NCBI GenBank assembly: GCA_029558735.1
Contig: JAKQDP010000029.1
Span: 1-56,568 of the forward strand
Length of the DNA: 56,568 bases
Source: a bacterium
GTDB lineage: Bacteria > Patescibacteriota > Patescibacteriia > 2-01-FULL-39-33
Direction of reading: 5' to 3'
Made by a program: the position numbers and the translations under genes. The notes under the pieces are model-generated. The model saw nothing but the letters and a program-made list of their open reading frames with translations. It made no database searches and was not told where the DNA came from. Below, piece by piece: positions 26,950 to 37,029 of the stretch; the stretch's first letter is position 1; each line of letters opens with the position of its first letter.

Positions 26950-28270
26950 AAGTCCGACCTTCTTTTATTCTTAAATTTATATATATTAGCAAATAGGCAT
27001 AAAAAATCAAGGTGGAAACGGGTACCCAGGCGGCCACCGGATAAACGGAAACAGTGATTGGATAATGCTTCATAAAAAAATAAATTACACCGGCGCCAGT
27101 CAAAACCGCTACGGCATTTACATAAATGGACTTGCGCATTAAATTAAGCGTCCTGAAAGCCGAACCATTGCCTACGCCTAAGGCGGTAATTGCCGAACCG
27201 ACCAAAAGTGGAAAAGACAGATAAACGGAGAGAACATATTCCTGACCATACACTAAAGGAATCAAAATGGGCGCCATTAATGCAAAAATTACTACCAAAC
27301 CAGAAGTAATCAAAAAGCTGCCAACCGATGAGCGGACAAAATCTCTCTTTAATATGCTCAAACTATAGGATTTTGTTATTGGTAAATGGACACTCAACAA
27401 ACGCGAGACTGGACCAATTAGAGTTAGCGGCAGGCCGGCATAAGCAATGGCAATTTTTAAAATGGCAACATCATTAATACTAAACAACCCCAGAATAAAA
27501 ATTGGCAATGTACTATAAAGACTGACAATATTTTTATCAATCGCAATCATAAAACCAAAGCGGAAATAATAGCTGAAACGCGATTTGAACATATTGGAAA
27601 AAATCTCCGACCAAGACGGTAAAATTGGATCATTTTTCGCCAAGCGTGAATAACTAATCCAGGCAAATACGGCAAACCCGCTCGCCACAATCAGGTGGCC
27701 AAAAACAATTCCCTTAAGTCCCCAACCAATTAAAACCAAGGTAACCGGAACCGCCACATAAAAAACTTTATTAATATTTTCAATAACGGCTAAAATTTTA
27801 ATCTGACGGATGACTTGAAGCACAATTATATACATGCCAAAAAATATTTTTATAATATCAACTAAAATAATTACTCGTGCCAATTGACCTATAGTACTAT
27901 CGCCATAAAAAAATTTTGTTAAAAATGGCGATATTAATATAATTGAAAACCCCACAACAAGTAAAACCGTGCCGGTCACTTGGACATAATAAGTCAATAT
28001 ATTCCTGGCTTTATCTCGATCCTTTTGAGCATAGGCCCCTGATAACAATGTCAAAGCTGATTGATTGGTGCCAATATTCATAAAGATGCCGACTATACCA
28101 ACAAAAGCAAAAATCAAGGCATAAGCCGAATAACCTTCAACTCCTAACGTCCTAGCAAAAACTACTGACGCAATAAAAGACAATCCGGTCGAAAAAACTG
28201 AGGCAAACTGCAAGACAATTGTATCTTTGATAAATCTTTTCTTAAATAGATTTCTGATTCTGGTTATCAT
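26936..28270 (-). CDS. Oligosaccharide flippase (Wzx/MATE-like)
   Basis: Multi-TM, FASVFSTGLSFIASVVFARTLGVEGYSAYALIFAFVG. Confidence 0.88.
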   Translation of the reverse strand: MITRIRNLFKKRFIKDTIVLQFASVFSTGLSFIASVVFARTLGVEGYSAYALIFAFVGIVGIFMNIGTNQSALTLLSGAYAQKDRDKARNILTYYVQVTGTVLLVVGFSIILISPFLTKFFYGDSTIGQLARVIILVDIIKIFFGMYIIVLQVIRQIKILAVIENINKVFYVAVPVTLVLIGWGLKGIVFGHLIVASGFAVFAWISYSRLAKNDPILPSWSEIFSNMFKSRFSYYFRFGFMIAIDKNIVSLYSTLPIFILGLFSINDVAILKIAIAYAGLPLTLIGPVSRLLSVHLPITKSYSLSILKRDFVRSSVGSFLITSGLVVIFALMAPILIPLVYGQEYVLSVYLSFPLLVGSAITALGVGNGSAFRTLNLMRKSIYVNAVAVLTGAGVIYFFMKHYPITVSVYPVAAWVPVSTLIFYAYLLIYINLRIKEGRTYVNQ

Positions 28271-29424
28271 TTTTTAAAATTAATTATTTTTTCAAAAGAA
28301 GCCATCACATCTTCAACGGTCGTATCCAGAAGGCATTGGGAGGTGCCATAACGGCATTCTCTGGCAGCTAGGGCACTAAATGAACATGGCTGACAAGAAA
28401 CCTTATAGTCCACAACTTCGCAATTATTGCCCAGTGGCGGGTGTTCTAATTTGTCTATCGGACCGATAATGTTAACGCCTGGTGTTCCGGCTGCATGGGC
28501 CAAATAGAATTGTCCGCAATCAGCAGATACGAAAACTTTCAAAAAAGAAAATAAAGCGGCGCTCTCATTAATGGAAAAATCAGTGCTGTAAAATATTGAA
28601 TTACCACCGACTCCGGAGACAAATTTTTCCAATATCGCTTTTTCTTTGGGCGTACCGACGGTGATTATCTTGGCATTGTATTTATTTATTATTTGCTTAG
28701 AAAATTCAACAAATTTTTCCAGAGGCCATACTTTAAATTGATTGCCGGCGACGACCGATATGCCGACCAAAAAATCCCTATTCGGATTAATATTTTTACT
28801 GGCCAACCAATCATAAGCTTTTTTCTTATTTTCTTCCGTCCAAAAAATATCATAATTCTCCATCCGCGGATTAGCGACTTTAATATCAATGCCAGCATCT
28901 GACAAAATATCAATATATTGGCTGACCGTATACTGGTGGGGCAAATAAGGCCTAATTTGATTGCAAAAATGACGAGCAGTTAAAGCATTCATTCTTCCTG
29001 TTTCCTTAATTAAAAAAGAGATTCTCTTAAGAGCTCCCGCCCAAACCGAAGCGATAACGATATTAATTGAGGGAGTAAAGATTATTATTTCCCGACAACC
29101 ACTTTGTTTAATCGATTTAATTAAGGGGATAATTTTTCGGTCATCGGACACAGTCAGAATCTTATCAATGTGCGGATTATCCCTCAAAACCCCAGCTAAG
29201 CTATCACCAACTAAGACTGAAATTTCAGCGGTCGGATAATTCATTTTTACCAATCGATAAATCGGGGTAGTACAAATCAAGTCACCCATTTTGGACAATT
29301 GGATAAATAATATTTTTTGCCGCGAGGACTTAATTGAATTTAAAAAAAATAATTTTTGCCCCCAATAAACCGGGTAAGTAACAACAAATAAAATAATATT
29401 TTTTGCCTTAGTGATAAGATTCAT
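28267..29424 (-). CDS. GT9 family (heptosyltransferase-like) glycosyltransferase
   Basis: ILFIQLSKMGDLICTTPIYRLVKMNYPTAEISVLVG; ADCGQFYLAHAAGTPGVNIIGP. ATG at 29424 gives a 4-nt ATGA overlap with the upstream gene, so it is preferred to the track start at 29469. Confidence 0.88.
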   Translation of the reverse strand: MNLITKAKNIILFVVTYPVYWGQKLFFLNSIKSSRQKILFIQLSKMGDLICTTPIYRLVKMNYPTAEISVLVGDSLAGVLRDNPHIDKILTVSDDRKIIPLIKSIKQSGCREIIIFTPSINIVIASVWAGALKRISFLIKETGRMNALTARHFCNQIRPYLPHQYTVSQYIDILSDAGIDIKVANPRMENYDIFWTEENKKKAYDWLASKNINPNRDFLVGISVVAGNQFKVWPLEKFVEFSKQIINKYNAKIITVGTPKEKAILEKFVSGVGGNSIFYSTDFSINESAALFSFLKVFVSADCGQFYLAHAAGTPGVNIIGPIDKLEHPPLGNNCEVVDYKVSCQPCSFSALAARECRYGTSQCLLDTTVEDVMASFEKIINFKK

Positions 29425-30146
29425 ACCAATTTGATAGATTGACGAATTTTTTCTAATCGATTGAACCATTTGGAACGATAAGTATAGGTATATTCTTTAA
29501 TTGTAACCGGGGTAAAACTCATTTTATATTGAGCCAAATTTTTTTTGGCAAAATTAACCGAGCCTAAATCATAAATTGAATAATTATTTTTAAGCCCATA
29601 CTGGCAAACCTCATACATCAACCTTCTACCGGCATAAGATATGATTCTTCTCTTATCCGGTTGATCGACCTTAAGGCGCTTGGAACAAATCGCTTTAGCT
29701 CGTAAAATCGAGCCAACGTCAAAACAAATAATATTAGCTATCAATTCATCATAATAATAAGCAGAAAATATTTTGCATCCCCGATAATCGCTAATATTAT
29801 CCGGCCGGCGGCCTTGAGATTTCTCAAATTCAGCGCTTAAATTATAATTGGCAACTAAGTCATGATCATCGGAAAAAAATCGCAAACCGGGAATTTTATT
29901 GTCAAATGTTTTTCTGATTTCATTCCTGGCAGTATGATTGAAATCTTTAAAAATTTCATCCATCGTCCTATTTAAATATATTATCGGCGTATCCTTTTCT
30001 TTAACACTGAAGTCGGGCAAATCCTTTTTATCATAACTCAACAAATAAATGGCTGAGTATTCTTTTTTTAACGCCTCAATGTCTGGCCATGGTTCTAAAA
30101 TAAAACGGATAATCCGAAAAAATAATTTGTTTTTAGTGAAAACCAT
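29421..30146 (-). CDS. GNAT/FemAB-like acyltransferase
   Basis: FNHTARNEIRKTFD...GRRLMYEVCQYGLKNNYSIYDLGSVN resembles FemAB/GNAT folds found in EPS clusters. Confidence 0.55.
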   Translation of the reverse strand: MVFTKNKLFFRIIRFILEPWPDIEALKKEYSAIYLLSYDKKDLPDFSVKEKDTPIIYLNRTMDEIFKDFNHTARNEIRKTFDNKIPGLRFFSDDHDLVANYNLSAEFEKSQGRRPDNISDYRGCKIFSAYYYDELIANIICFDVGSILRAKAICSKRLKVDQPDKRRIISYAGRRLMYEVCQYGLKNNYSIYDLGSVNFAKKNLAQYKMSFTPVTIKEYTYTYRSKWFNRLEKIRQSIKLV

Positions 30147-30184
30147 CTAATTAACAATTAATTCCCATTTTAATAAAATAAATA

Positions 30185-30946
30185 TCAGCCAAGCTCTTTG
30201 GTGCCGACAATAATTATATGCCAAGCCGCTCGATTGAGTACTGGTATCTTTGATAAAAATAGATCCCAACGAAATAAAAACTTGAATAATTTAAAAGGAA
30301 AATATTTCAACACCTTGATAATATCGGGAAAGGCAAATGGATAAGCCAAATATCCAAAATAATGTATGCCATCCAGCCTCATGCCACTAGTCACAAATAA
30401 AGACCTAATTTTTGAAGTAGTAAAATTAGTATGTTCCTTGTCAAATTTTCCAGTAATCATTTTTAATATCTCACGAGGCAAAAAAGTAAAAACATTTCTG
30501 TGGGGTTCCGAAATAACCACTGCCCCATCGCCAACTAATACCCTTTTTATCTCTCGTAAGCTCCGCTCTGGATTCGGTACATGATGCAAAATGCTTCGAG
30601 CAATAATAACATCAAAAGAACCATCTGAAAATTCCAGATTTTCACAATCCATAACTATAAATTGGGCTTGAGGATATTTTCTTTTTCCCACTGAAATCAT
30701 TTTTTCCGATAGATCAATGCCGACATACTCCATCTTAGGAAAAGCCTCTCTAATAACCTCATAGGCAATGCCGGTACCGCAACCCAAGTCTAAAATCTTA
30801 ACAAATGGTTTGTTCGGCAATAGACCCAATAAATGCCTTACCCACTCTAACGAATAATAACGACCGTTGGCCTGGCTTTCTCTAATCAACTCGTAATTAT
30901 CAGCTAATTGATCGTGCAAAATTTTTTCCCTCTCTTTCCTATTCAT
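30185..30946 (-). CDS. Class I SAM-dependent methyltransferase
   Basis: VKILDLGCGTGIAYEVIREAFPKMEYVGIDLSEKMI, FDVIIARSILHHVPNPERSLREIKRVL. Confidence 0.93.
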   Translation of the reverse strand: MNRKEREKILHDQLADNYELIRESQANGRYYSLEWVRHLLGLLPNKPFVKILDLGCGTGIAYEVIREAFPKMEYVGIDLSEKMISVGKRKYPQAQFIVMDCENLEFSDGSFDVIIARSILHHVPNPERSLREIKRVLVGDGAVVISEPHRNVFTFLPREILKMITGKFDKEHTNFTTSKIRSLFVTSGMRLDGIHYFGYLAYPFAFPDIIKVLKYFPFKLFKFLFRWDLFLSKIPVLNRAAWHIIIVGTKELG

Positions 30947-31362
30947 GATTTATTGTTATCTCTAAAAATAAAATTATCATATATTAAATATTTTAATGCC
31001 AAAAAAAAGCCAGTGACCACGATTATAACCAATTTATAATTAAGCTGGAATGATTCCGTTAAAAATTTTACCGTGCCAAGATTCATAATAAAAAATAATA
31101 AAACCACCGAGAGATATGAAACGAAAATACGAAAACGATGTGAATTTATTTTAAAAATGACTCTCAGGGCAAAAATAAAATTAAACAAAATGCTAGCACC
31201 CAAGCCTAACGAGTAAGCGATAATATAATGCCACAAAAAAACATCTGCTAAAGTAAACGTGATCGTCAAATTAATGGCATAACCCATTAAGCCACCGAGG
31301 ATAAATTTAAAAAATTTATAAAAATTATCTTTATTGGCTTGTTGCTGTATAAATTTTTTCAT
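30943..31362 (-). CDS. GtrA family protein
   Basis: FFKFILGGLMGYAINLTITFTL, ILFNFIFALRVIF; four TM. Confidence 0.8.
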   Translation of the reverse strand: MKKFIQQQANKDNFYKFFKFILGGLMGYAINLTITFTLADVFLWHYIIAYSLGLGASILFNFIFALRVIFKINSHRFRIFVSYLSVVLLFFIMNLGTVKFLTESFQLNYKLVIIVVTGFFLALKYLIYDNFIFRDNNKS

Positions 31363-32222
31363 TATTTCTGACGTTTAATAATTACCTCAGAAATTACTGC
31401 CATAAAAAACATCTGAATGGCGAATAAAATCAATAATAATGCCAAGGTGCCGATATAGCCGTTGATCGTGAAATCCTTAACTAGCTTAACTAAACCGGCA
31501 ATAAAAAAAATCGCGGCAACCGGACTAAGCATTTTCAGCGGCTTGAAATAAATAATTACCCTGATAATCAAACTAATAAAATCAAAAAAATTTCTAATCT
31601 TAATACCCGACTTGCCTACTCTTTTATAATAAGGTATGTCAACATATTTAACAAAATAATCATTACTGAAACACGCCAAAGTAATTGTACTAGTAAAAGA
31701 GAATCTTGAGGGAAATAGATGCCAAAACTCATCGGCGACGCTTCTTCTGAAAATCCTCATCCCCGAATTCAGATCGGGAATAGTCTTACCCACCAAAAAG
31801 CTGGCTAATTTCTTCAAAAACCATTTTGCCGGCTTACGGCCAAAGTGATCTCGCTGGTGCTGGCGATTGCCAACCACCATATCATACTCTCCCGCATATC
31901 TGATAAACTCGGGAATCTTATCTATCGGATAGGTGCTGTCGGCATCAATAATCATCACCCAAGCGCCGCTGCTTTCCTTAATGCCTCTTTTTAAAGAAGC
32001 ACCGTAACCGATGTTGTATGGATTATTCAAAACTTTTATAGAATCCACTTTCGCCAAACTGGCTTTGGTGCCGTCTCTGGAACCATCATTGACTACAATG
32101 ATTTCATAATCTAACCCCAAAGAATTAAGTTGCTCCCGGCATTTTAAAACCGTCTCCGCTACCATTTTTTCTTCGTTATATACCGGAATGACCAAACTTA
32201 ACTTTTCATTTTGTTTTAACAT
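31362..32222 (-). CDS. GT2-family glycosyltransferase with C-terminal TM helices
   Basis: LVIPVYNEEKMVAETV, EIIVVNDGSRDGTKA, YGASLKRGIKESSGAWVMIIDADSTYP. Confidence 0.93.
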   Translation of the reverse strand: MLKQNEKLSLVIPVYNEEKMVAETVLKCREQLNSLGLDYEIIVVNDGSRDGTKASLAKVDSIKVLNNPYNIGYGASLKRGIKESSGAWVMIIDADSTYPIDKIPEFIRYAGEYDMVVGNRQHQRDHFGRKPAKWFLKKLASFLVGKTIPDLNSGMRIFRRSVADEFWHLFPSRFSFTSTITLACFSNDYFVKYVDIPYYKRVGKSGIKIRNFFDFISLIIRVIIYFKPLKMLSPVAAIFFIAGLVKLVKDFTINGYIGTLALLLILFAIQMFFMAVISEVIIKRQK

Positions 32223-34125
32223 ATTTTTTGGACAAATTTATTAATCCCTCAATAGAAATAAAAAATAAAATTATCATTATCGGTACTATCGGCAAAAAAT
32301 AACGCGGGTTCCTAAAAGTCGGCTCAATAAAAGGCAGCAAAATCGTGTTGGCGATAAAATAAAATAACACTAGCCAACCAATTAATTTCTGACGTTTAAT
32401 TAATAAATAAAAACCATAAATCATAAATAAAAAAACAAAAACCAACGGTACAAAAATAATCCAACCATATTCCAAGGGGTAGGTAAAGATTCTTAAGACA
32501 TAAATCCAACTAACATAATAAGAACTGTCATACACCTCATAAGAAGTTTTGAAAATTGAACCGCGGCTAGCAAAATTTACATATAATTGCATGAATAATA
32601 ACGGCAAGGCGCTCATAACAAAATAAATCGCCGGTCGAATTTTTTTCAGAACAATCAAGATGAAAAAATACAAGGGCAAAATTAAAATATTCTGAATTCT
32701 GGTAACAAAGGCGGCTGATGCGAGAAATCCTAAAAGGATAGCCCAATTATCAGAGGTGATTTTTTGTTTAGCCAATTTTAATACCACCAATAAGGTGGCC
32801 AATAACAGTAAGGTAGCTAAGGGGTCGGATGCTACCGGCCAAAACATCAGCTGCATAAACCGGCTGGTCACGAAAGGATTAATAATATCGCCTCCCGGGA
32901 CAAACCATTTGAATAAAAAATAAAATCCATAAGGATAAATCGTGAACAATAGAGCAGCTAAATATGATTTTACCTTAGAAATAAAAATCTCCTTTGACAA
33001 AAAATAGACCAAAACCACCGACAAGGAATAAATAATGACTCCATTTACAAATGATATTAATGGAAAAATGTCTATTATTCTATCGGGCTTCAATAAGGCT
33101 ATAAATGGAGCCAAAAATAAAGGAAATCCTATCGGCTGGGCGTCGGGCAACAATATTCCCCGAAAAAAATTTTTAGCCGTTTTAAAATAAACCAATTCAT
33201 CGCCGCCATAGACTGTCCACCAATCGCCAAGCATTGCCCCATCAGCTGGCCAGCCAGCTAATGATAAATTAAAAAATAAAATTCTCAACATCGCCAAAAA
33301 CAATAATAGCCAAAACCATTTCGACCCGACCAATCTGGAGACGGCCGCCAAGAGCCGAGGCAAGAAATAATAATAAGGAGACAGCCGCGCCAGAAATTTT
33401 TCAGAAGAATCTTGTCGGTAGACTTGTATCCGTTCAATATCCAGCGGCAAACTGGCCGACAAACAAACCCCGGGTCGGCCGCCAAAACCCAATTTAACCC
33501 CGATCTCTTTTAATTTACCAAAAATACTGCGGGCTTTTTTATTTCTTGGATAAGCCACGCAATTCAAACTTTCTTTCGAACCGACCGCGCCAGCCAAAAT
33601 ATTTTTATTGCTGAAATATTCAGCCTCTATTTCGTCATCGCTCAAATTTTCGATCGGCCGATGAGAAAAAAAATGATTAGCGATCTCGTGCCCCTCTTGT
33701 TGTAAACCCACTAACTGATTGACTGTCATCATTAATTTACGCTTATCGGCATTATCAGTGCAAAAATCCGCTGTCCGATTTATATATTTTCCGGAAATAA
33801 AAAAAATCGCTTTAAATCCGTATTGCGCCAAAAGCGGCCTAGCAATGTCATAATTATCCCTGAAGCCGTCATCAAAAGTGACCAAGACTTTATGGCGAGG
33901 AAAATGACCGGTAGAAAAATAACCCTGCAATTCCGATAAAGACAGTGAGCCATACCCATTACGCTTTAAAATATCCAACTGATGCCGAAAATCATCCGGA
34001 CTGACTGACAACTTGCTTCCGTCATTAGAGATGGAATGGTATAACAAAACCGGCACCCCAGCCAGCGGAAAATATTTCTGTAAAAATATTACAAACTGCA
34101 AATATATTTTTCTAAAAAAAGGCAT
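32206..34125 (-). CDS. Polysaccharide deacetylase domain fused to GT39/PMT-like multi-TM domain
   Basis: N-terminal VPVLLYHSISNDGSKLSVSPDDFRHQLDIL...LVTFDDGFRDNYDIARPLL...HEIANHFFSHRPI; C-terminal about ten TM helices with YPYGFYFLFKW, FVTRIQNIL, FRNPRYFLPIVPI. Confidence 0.85.
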   Translation of the reverse strand: MPFFRKIYLQFVIFLQKYFPLAGVPVLLYHSISNDGSKLSVSPDDFRHQLDILKRNGYGSLSLSELQGYFSTGHFPRHKVLVTFDDGFRDNYDIARPLLAQYGFKAIFFISGKYINRTADFCTDNADKRKLMMTVNQLVGLQQEGHEIANHFFSHRPIENLSDDEIEAEYFSNKNILAGAVGSKESLNCVAYPRNKKARSIFGKLKEIGVKLGFGGRPGVCLSASLPLDIERIQVYRQDSSEKFLARLSPYYYFLPRLLAAVSRLVGSKWFWLLLFLAMLRILFFNLSLAGWPADGAMLGDWWTVYGGDELVYFKTAKNFFRGILLPDAQPIGFPLFLAPFIALLKPDRIIDIFPLISFVNGVIIYSLSVVLVYFLSKEIFISKVKSYLAALLFTIYPYGFYFLFKWFVPGGDIINPFVTSRFMQLMFWPVASDPLATLLLLATLLVVLKLAKQKITSDNWAILLGFLASAAFVTRIQNILILPLYFFILIVLKKIRPAIYFVMSALPLLFMQLYVNFASRGSIFKTSYEVYDSSYYVSWIYVLRIFTYPLEYGWIIFVPLVFVFLFMIYGFYLLIKRQKLIGWLVLFYFIANTILLPFIEPTFRNPRYFLPIVPIMIILFFISIEGLINLSKKYVKTK

Positions 34126-34132
34126 TTTTTAA

Positions 34133-34816
34133 TTAATACTCGATATCGTTCTTAGCGGTAATCACATTAACATCACTGATACCAGACATGGCGCTTAATT
34201 TGGAGATAAATTCGCTAATAGTTTCCGCCTTAAAAAACCGAATATTGAAGGTGTAATCCAAAACCTTGCCGTTTTCTCTGGAAACCACATTCAACAGTCC
34301 ATCGGCCCGCAGGTATTCTTTAAAAAGGTCACGCATCTTTTCGTTGGAGAAAGACGCTGTGTCGGCCGAAAGGGTCAGCACATAGTCATACTTTCTGATG
34401 GTGCCAAAATTCATCCGAGACATATAATAAACCAGAATCGTAATGAAAATTGTGGCTACCACCGCTAAAACATAATTGCCGGTGCCGACTGCCAAGCCGA
34501 TAGCCAAAGCCAGCAAAATAAAAGAAATATCTTTGGGATCTTTAATGGCCGCCCGAAAACGAATAATAGAAAAAGCGCCGAAAGCGCCGAAAGCGGCGGC
34601 CAAGCTGCTGCCAATGGCAGTAATAATGACCGACATCAATAGACCAATCAGCACCAAAGAAAAAGTAAACGATTGAGAATATGACAAGCCCTTATGGGTT
34701 ACCCGATAAACGATAGCCGCTAATAGCGACAATAGCGTCGCCAAAATCATATTAAACAACACTAAGCCGACGCTTAACTGGTTTTCCCACCCCAAACCAA
34801 ATAAATTTTCAAACAT
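34133..34816 (-). CDS. DUF4956 domain-containing membrane protein
   Basis: IGSSLAAAFGAFGAFSIIRFRAAIKDPKDISFILLALAIGLAVGTGNY. Confidence 0.9.
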   Translation of the reverse strand: MFENLFGLGWENQLSVGLVLFNMILATLLSLLAAIVYRVTHKGLSYSQSFTFSLVLIGLLMSVIITAIGSSLAAAFGAFGAFSIIRFRAAIKDPKDISFILLALAIGLAVGTGNYVLAVVATIFITILVYYMSRMNFGTIRKYDYVLTLSADTASFSNEKMRDLFKEYLRADGLLNVVSRENGKVLDYTFNIRFFKAETISEFISKLSAMSGISDVNVITAKNDIEY

Positions 34817-34826
34817 AGTTTTTTAT

Positions 34827-35576
34827 TTAAATTATATAATTATTATCGTCTAACGCCGGCTTGACCTTCCTCAAGCCGTTGCAATACTTGGAAAAAGTGA
34901 TCCGCTGCAATTGATATTTTTGGATTACTTCGTGAAACCATTTGGGCAAAACATTATTGTACTTGACTTCCAATACCACCCCGGTCGGATAAATCGCCCG
35001 AAGCTTATCCAATCGGCCGGTCAAAGCATCGGCCAATTGGGCCTGGATATCATAATCAAAGGTTACTCGGAATCTCTTATCCCTACGGTCAATCAGCGCC
35101 TTGCGCTTATAAGTGACAAACAGCTTCGGCCGCAGACAATTCCTTTTTTTAAACCAAATCAATTCGTGGATAAAATCATTATCCGGATCCTGTTTATAAA
35201 GTTCCAATAATTTGGCATCCAAAATATTATTAACGGCATCACCAGCTGGCAACAATATCCTGTCTTTAATCACTAAAGCGTTGCTTTTTCTCTTAATCTC
35301 CAAAAAAACCCGCTGGTCTTCGGTCACGGCATGACCATAATAGCGAAAACGAAGCTTTTTTCTATCAGAAACACCGGCCTCTTTGTCCCAAAAACAATCA
35401 AAGTTCTCATTATCAAAATATAAGCTATTCACCTGATAATAATCCTGGCCCGTAGTCAATACATAAGGATCCCACTCCATATGGTTTAATAGAGCGGGAA
35501 TCAGCTTATCGGCTTTGTTTTTGGGCAGAAAATATTTAAATTCAAAGCGTTGAAAATGGAGTTTCGGCTTCTGCAT
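34827..35576 (-). CDS. VTC domain-containing (polyphosphate polymerase-like) protein
   Basis: QRFEFKYFLP, YYQVNSLYFDNENFDCFWDKEAGVSDRKKLRFRYYG, VFLEIKRKSNALVIKDR, GVVLEVKYNNVLPKW. Confidence 0.9.
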   Translation of the reverse strand: MQKPKLHFQRFEFKYFLPKNKADKLIPALLNHMEWDPYVLTTGQDYYQVNSLYFDNENFDCFWDKEAGVSDRKKLRFRYYGHAVTEDQRVFLEIKRKSNALVIKDRILLPAGDAVNNILDAKLLELYKQDPDNDFIHELIWFKKRNCLRPKLFVTYKRKALIDRRDKRFRVTFDYDIQAQLADALTGRLDKLRAIYPTGVVLEVKYNNVLPKWFHEVIQKYQLQRITFSKYCNGLRKVKPALDDNNYII

Positions 35577-35704
35577 ATTATAAATAATACTTGCACATTA
35601 CCGTATTTAACAACTTGAATTCTAACATTTTTTACCAAAAATGTAAAGATAAAAAATACCGGCCATAAAACCGGTAAAACAGCACTAATACTAGAAAAGT
35701 GTTT

Positions 35705-36865
35705 TTATTTTATAAAGTCTATAATACTTCGGACCCGATTGTGCCAAGTGTACTGCTTGGATTTCTGATAAGCCCCTTGGCTAATTGCCGTCGCCAAATT
35801 ACTGTCCGTCAAAATCAGCTTTATTTTTTCCGCCAAATCAGCTGGGTCATCGGGCCGACAAAACACGGCACTTTTCTCATCCAAAATCTCCCGAATAGTC
35901 GGCAAATCCGAGGCGACTATCGGCCGCTTGGCCGCCAGATATTCAAACATTTTCAAAGGAGACATAAAATAAGCGTAATGCTCGGTCCAGGGAAATGGCA
36001 TCAATAAGATATTAAACGCTTGCTGATAAATCGCCAGCTTGTCTTGCGAAACCTTGCCCAAAAAAAGTGTCTGCTTTTCCACCCCCGCGTCAACAGCCCG
36101 CTGCTGGTAATAATCAATATCAGTCTGATTGCCGCCGACCGCCACAAATAAAATTTTTGGCCAATTTTTTTTGAGCAGATTAATCACCTTAATAATGTCA
36201 TTAATTCCCTTATCCATTCCCTTGGTTTTGAAACTGCCGGTATAGCCCAAAATAATTGCGTCAACCGGCAAGCCCAGTTCTTGCCGAGCCATCTCCGGAG
36301 ATATCTCTATACCAAAAATATCCAAATCCACTGCATCCGGCGAAACTATAATTTTAGACAGTGAGACGCCATCCTGCTCAAGTCGTTTTTTCATTTCTCC
36401 GGTCAAAACAACTAAAGCCCTGATGCAATTAAAATATTTGACATAGCGCTTTTTGTTGGCAGGCAAAGCGTGGCCCTCCCAGACTATATTTTTGGAAAAA
36501 ATACTCAGAACCGGCAATAGATATTCATCGCGAGTATAAAAAATAATTTTCTGTCTATTTTTTTTAAACAAAAGATAAAAAAACAAACTGATAATGAAAA
36601 ATAAAGATTGTAATTTTATATACCAGCCGGCTGGCGCACGCATCAAAAAAACAGGGTCGAAAATTTTCAGCTTTTTAATGACAAAGTTATTTTTGACTTG
36701 ATAATAATCAAACACATCCAGCTGACTAAGCTGATTGACTCGATTGGGCAAAACCAACTGCACCTCTGCGCCATTAGATGCGAATAGTTCGCACATCTTC
36801 ATTATCTGGTGACCATGCGCTTTTTCAGTCGGCATTCTTACATTGGCGATGTATAATATTTTCAT
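35705..36865 (-). CDS. GT4-family glycosyltransferase
   Basis: PTEKAHGHQIMKMCELFA, ILGYTGSFKTKGMDKGI, SPLKMFEYLAAKRPIVASDLPTIREIL. Confidence 0.92.
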   Translation of the reverse strand: MKILYIANVRMPTEKAHGHQIMKMCELFASNGAEVQLVLPNRVNQLSQLDVFDYYQVKNNFVIKKLKIFDPVFLMRAPAGWYIKLQSLFFIISLFFYLLFKKNRQKIIFYTRDEYLLPVLSIFSKNIVWEGHALPANKKRYVKYFNCIRALVVLTGEMKKRLEQDGVSLSKIIVSPDAVDLDIFGIEISPEMARQELGLPVDAIILGYTGSFKTKGMDKGINDIIKVINLLKKNWPKILFVAVGGNQTDIDYYQQRAVDAGVEKQTLFLGKVSQDKLAIYQQAFNILLMPFPWTEHYAYFMSPLKMFEYLAAKRPIVASDLPTIREILDEKSAVFCRPDDPADLAEKIKLILTDSNLATAISQGAYQKSKQYTWHNRVRSIIDFIK

Positions 36866-36879
36866 AATATTACCCCCTC

Positions 36880-37025
36880 CTAACCTCCCCCTTCTAAAGG
36901 GGGGAATTTTAATTGATAATCCTCTCCTTTGAAGGGGAGGAATTTAATTGGTGATGCCCCCCTTTAAGGAAAAATTTAATCGACAATCTCCCTTCCGGCA
37001 CAGACAAGCGGTTCCAAGGGAGGAC
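36880..37025. repeat. Imperfect tandem array of palindromic units (about 36 bp)
   Basis: CCTCCCCCTTCTAAAGGGGGG-AATTTTAATTGATAAT / CCTCTCCTTTGAAGGGGAGG-AATTTAATTGGTGATG / CCCCCCTTTAAGG-AAAAATTTAATCGACAAT / CTCCCTT...AAGGGAG. Confidence 0.85.
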
Positions 37026-37029
37026 TATT

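Noticed and set aside
36880-37025. CRISPR-like array
   Set aside because: Units are imperfect palindromes in direct tandem with no unique spacers of constant length.
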